Below are positions 13,405 to 14,624 of a DNA stretch of 14,624 nt, one piece after another. Source of the stretch: CAYYJM01 sp964471755 (lineage in GTDB: Bacteria > Planctomycetota > Planctomycetia > Gemmatales > Gemmataceae). Made by a program: the position numbers and the translations under genes. Below the pieces are notes generated by a model. That model ran no database searches. It saw only the letters and a list, made by a program, of their open reading frames with translations, and was not told the DNA's origin. The stretch is taken from NCBI GenBank assembly GCA_964471755.1, contig CAYYJM010000158.1, forward strand, positions 1 to 14,624, read 5' to 3'. The number at the start of each line of letters is the position of its first letter. Within the stretch, counting starts at the first letter, position 1.

Positions 13405-13881
13405 CTACGCGAAATCGTAGACGGTCACGGCGACGTCGGCCGCGCAGAGATGCTCCCGGATGAGCGGCTCGACCTTCGACCAGTCGCCGCCGGCCAGACC
13501 GCAGCCGATACGCGGCATGTGGACCGACGCGCTCAATTCCTGCACCTTCGCCGCCACCTGGGCCAGGCAGAGGCCGACGGCATCGTAGCGGATCGGTGGG
13601 CCGGAACTGCCCGTCCGGGTGCCGTGCTGGGCGATCATGTTCGCCACCCAGATGTATGGCTCGACCGGGACGAACTGAACCGCACCCAGGGCGAACCCGG
13701 CCGACTGGCCCTCGGCGTACCAGGCCCGGTAGGCCGCCTCCGGCTCGTCCCAGCGGCGTGACAGGGCCAGGACGAAGCCCTTGCCCCAGCCGCCGCGATC
13801 GTTGCAGACGTGGGCGATGATCTTGACGCCCTTCGCCTGCGGGCAAGTGGCGTCTCCCTTGAGGTAGACGATGTCGCGCAC
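13405..13881 (-). CDS. Macro domain protein (ADP-ribose-binding)
   Basis: Macro domains bind ADP-ribose and often hydrolyse ADP-ribosylated proteins, nucleic acids or ADP-ribose-1''-phosphate. It has 158 residues, essentially one domain. The sequence shows YLKGDAT (6-12), IIAHVCNDRGGWGKGF (21-36) as the ribose/phosphate loop, ANMIAQHG (80-87), and MPRIGCGLAGGDW (122-134), then VTVYDF at the end. The GLAGGDW loop resembles Poa1-type phosphatases. In TARG1-type hydrolases the matching loop carries a catalytic Asp after GCGL; here it is Ala, with D133 further on. I chose GTG 13881 because GGAGG lies 9 nt upstream; a longer frame from GTG 13917 lacks one. It is monocistronic and convergent with the hydratase gene. 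No toxin-like ADP-ribosyltransferase is adjacent. Confidence 0.88.
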   Translation of the reverse strand: MRDIVYLKGDATCPQAKGVKIIAHVCNDRGGWGKGFVLALSRRWDEPEAAYRAWYAEGQSAGFALGAVQFVPVEPYIWVANMIAQHGTRTGSSGPPIRYDAVGLCLAQVAAKVQELSASVHMPRIGCGLAGGDWSKVEPLIREHLCAADVAVTVYDFA

Positions 13882-13923
13882 GGCCTCTCCTCCGTTCCGG
13901 CGATTGAACCGCTCCACTTACCA

Positions 13924-13953
13924 ATTGTCTCGCACATCACCTCACGGTACAAC
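13924..13953. promoter_or_regulatory. Overlapping divergent promoters, macro gene / sulfatase
   Basis: On the plus strand, TTGTCT (13925-13930), a 17-nt spacer and TACAAC (13948-13953) sit about 40 nt before the sulfatase ATG. On the minus strand, the same bases give TTGTAC (13947-13952), a 17-nt spacer and GACAAT (13924-13929) ahead of the macro gene. Each hexamer matches consensus at 3-4 of 6 bases. The two promoters would be mutually exclusive. Confidence 0.35.
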
Positions 13954-13992
13954 AGGGCTCACCTTCCCCCTCGGCAACCGGGAGCAATCTCC

Positions 13993-14624
13993 ATGACGAC
14001 CTGGCGACTATTCCTCGTGGCTCTCTGCCTCCTCGTTCCTGGCCTGGCACGGGCGGCAGAAGTTCCGTCACGACCGAACGTGATCTTCATCCTCGCCGAC
14101 GACCTCGGCCAGGGCGACCTCGGCTGCTACGGCCAGAAGAAGATCAAGACGCCTCGCCTGGACAGGATGGCCGCCGAGGGGATGCGCTTCACTCAGGCCT
14201 ACAGCGGCACGAGCGTCTGCGCTCCGTCGCGGTCGAGCCTGATCACCGGCCTGCACATGGGCCACTGTCCAATCCGGGCCAACCGCGAGATCAAGCCCGA
14301 GGGACAGAAACCGCTCCCGCCGGGTACGTTCACCGTCGCCCGGCTGTTCAAGAGTCACGGCTACGCCACCGACTGCGTCGGCAAGTGGGGCATGGGTCGC
14401 TTCGACTCGCCCGGCAGTCCGCTCAAGGTCGGCTTCGATCACTTCTTCGGCTACAACTGCCAGCGCCACGCGCACTCCTACTTCCCGACCTACCTCTATC
14501 GCGACGACCAGCGCTTCGACCTCGATGGCAAGACGTACGCCCAGAAGCTCATCGCCGACGACGCGCTCGCCTGGGTCAAGACGAACCGGGAGAAGCCGTT
14601 CTTCCTCTACTACGCGACGACGTT
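13993..14624 (+). CDS. Secreted type I sulfatase, cut by window end
   Basis: Arylsulfatase-family enzyme that removes sulfate esters, probably from polysaccharides, after export. Only the first 210 codons are in the window. A signal peptide covers about residues 1-22 (LFLVALCLLVPGLARAA). Metal ligands are the DD pair at 36-37 in FILADDLGQGD. The formylglycine site is C76-A-P-S-R80, the Cys type that needs a formylglycine-generating enzyme. K131 in GKWGMG and GFDHFFGY (147-154) are further active-site landmarks. ATG 13993 has GGGAG 9 nt upstream. It is divergent from the macro gene across 111 bp with a shared promoter region. The C-terminal part is not visible, so the substrate class cannot be named. 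Confidence 0.93.
   Translation, partial: MTTWRLFLVALCLLVPGLARAAEVPSRPNVIFILADDLGQGDLGCYGQKKIKTPRLDRMAAEGMRFTQAYSGTSVCAPSRSSLITGLHMGHCPIRANREIKPEGQKPLPPGTFTVARLFKSHGYATDCVGKWGMGRFDSPGSPLKVGFDHFFGYNCQRHAHSYFPTYLYRDDQRFDLDGKTYAQKLIADDALAWVKTNREKPFFLYYATT

Noticed and set aside
13882..13917. Longer start for the macro-domain gene (GTG 13917)
   Set aside because: GTG 13881 has a GGAGG site and puts the domain start at the usual place.

Overview
The window looks like a high-GC planctomycete chromosome segment, most likely from the Gemmata group. The clues are a Tat-exported DUF1501 protein, a secreted sulfatase, a caspase-like secreted peptidase, WD40 repeats, a PPC-type secreted protein and an ECF sigma N-terminus of the Gemmata style. 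This is inferred from gene content; no marker gene is present. Two 10-base N runs (1728-1737, 2687-2696) show it is draft sequence.

Positions 1-3900 are a worn accessory region. A WD40 gene (+) and a caspase-like gene (-) collide head-on near 550-600, and both lose their ends there. Next come a small secreted PPC-domain protein (-), an ECF sigma remnant (+) cut after about 57 codons, and an antisense integrase-like N-terminal remnant with an in-frame stop. A 138-bp inverted-repeat element follows. A tRNA-Ser(CGA) gene (-) with a strong terminator borders this region, which fits an old integration site that has decayed.

Positions 4379-7771 (all -) hold a 69-aa unknown gene and an overlapping two-gene operon. 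The operon encodes an XPB-family helicase and a Bax1/DUF790 nuclease, a DNA repair pair best known from archaea. A possible leaderless promoter and a large imperfect palindrome (7419-7570) lie upstream of it. The palindrome supplies the last 13 codons of a small one-TM protein.

Positions 8035-10660 (-) are a tight envelope operon: a DUF1501 Tat substrate, then a secreted Ig-like protein with a C-terminal TM anchor, then a membrane-anchored CxxC redoxin. Positions 10871-13379 (+) are a three-gene operon with two ATGA overlaps: the DUF1446 core of AtuA, a separately encoded AtuA C-terminal domain, and a LiuC-like enoyl-CoA hydratase. This suggests branched acyl-CoA (leucine or acyclic terpene type) catabolism.

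Positions 13405-14624 hold a macro-domain protein (-) divergent from a secreted type I sulfatase (+) that runs off the window. No CRISPR array, rRNA or complete transposon is visible. The most notable system is the XPB-Bax1 operon. The most notable structural features are the WD40/caspase junction, the gene-fragment cluster beside tRNA-Ser, and the two large inverted repeats.
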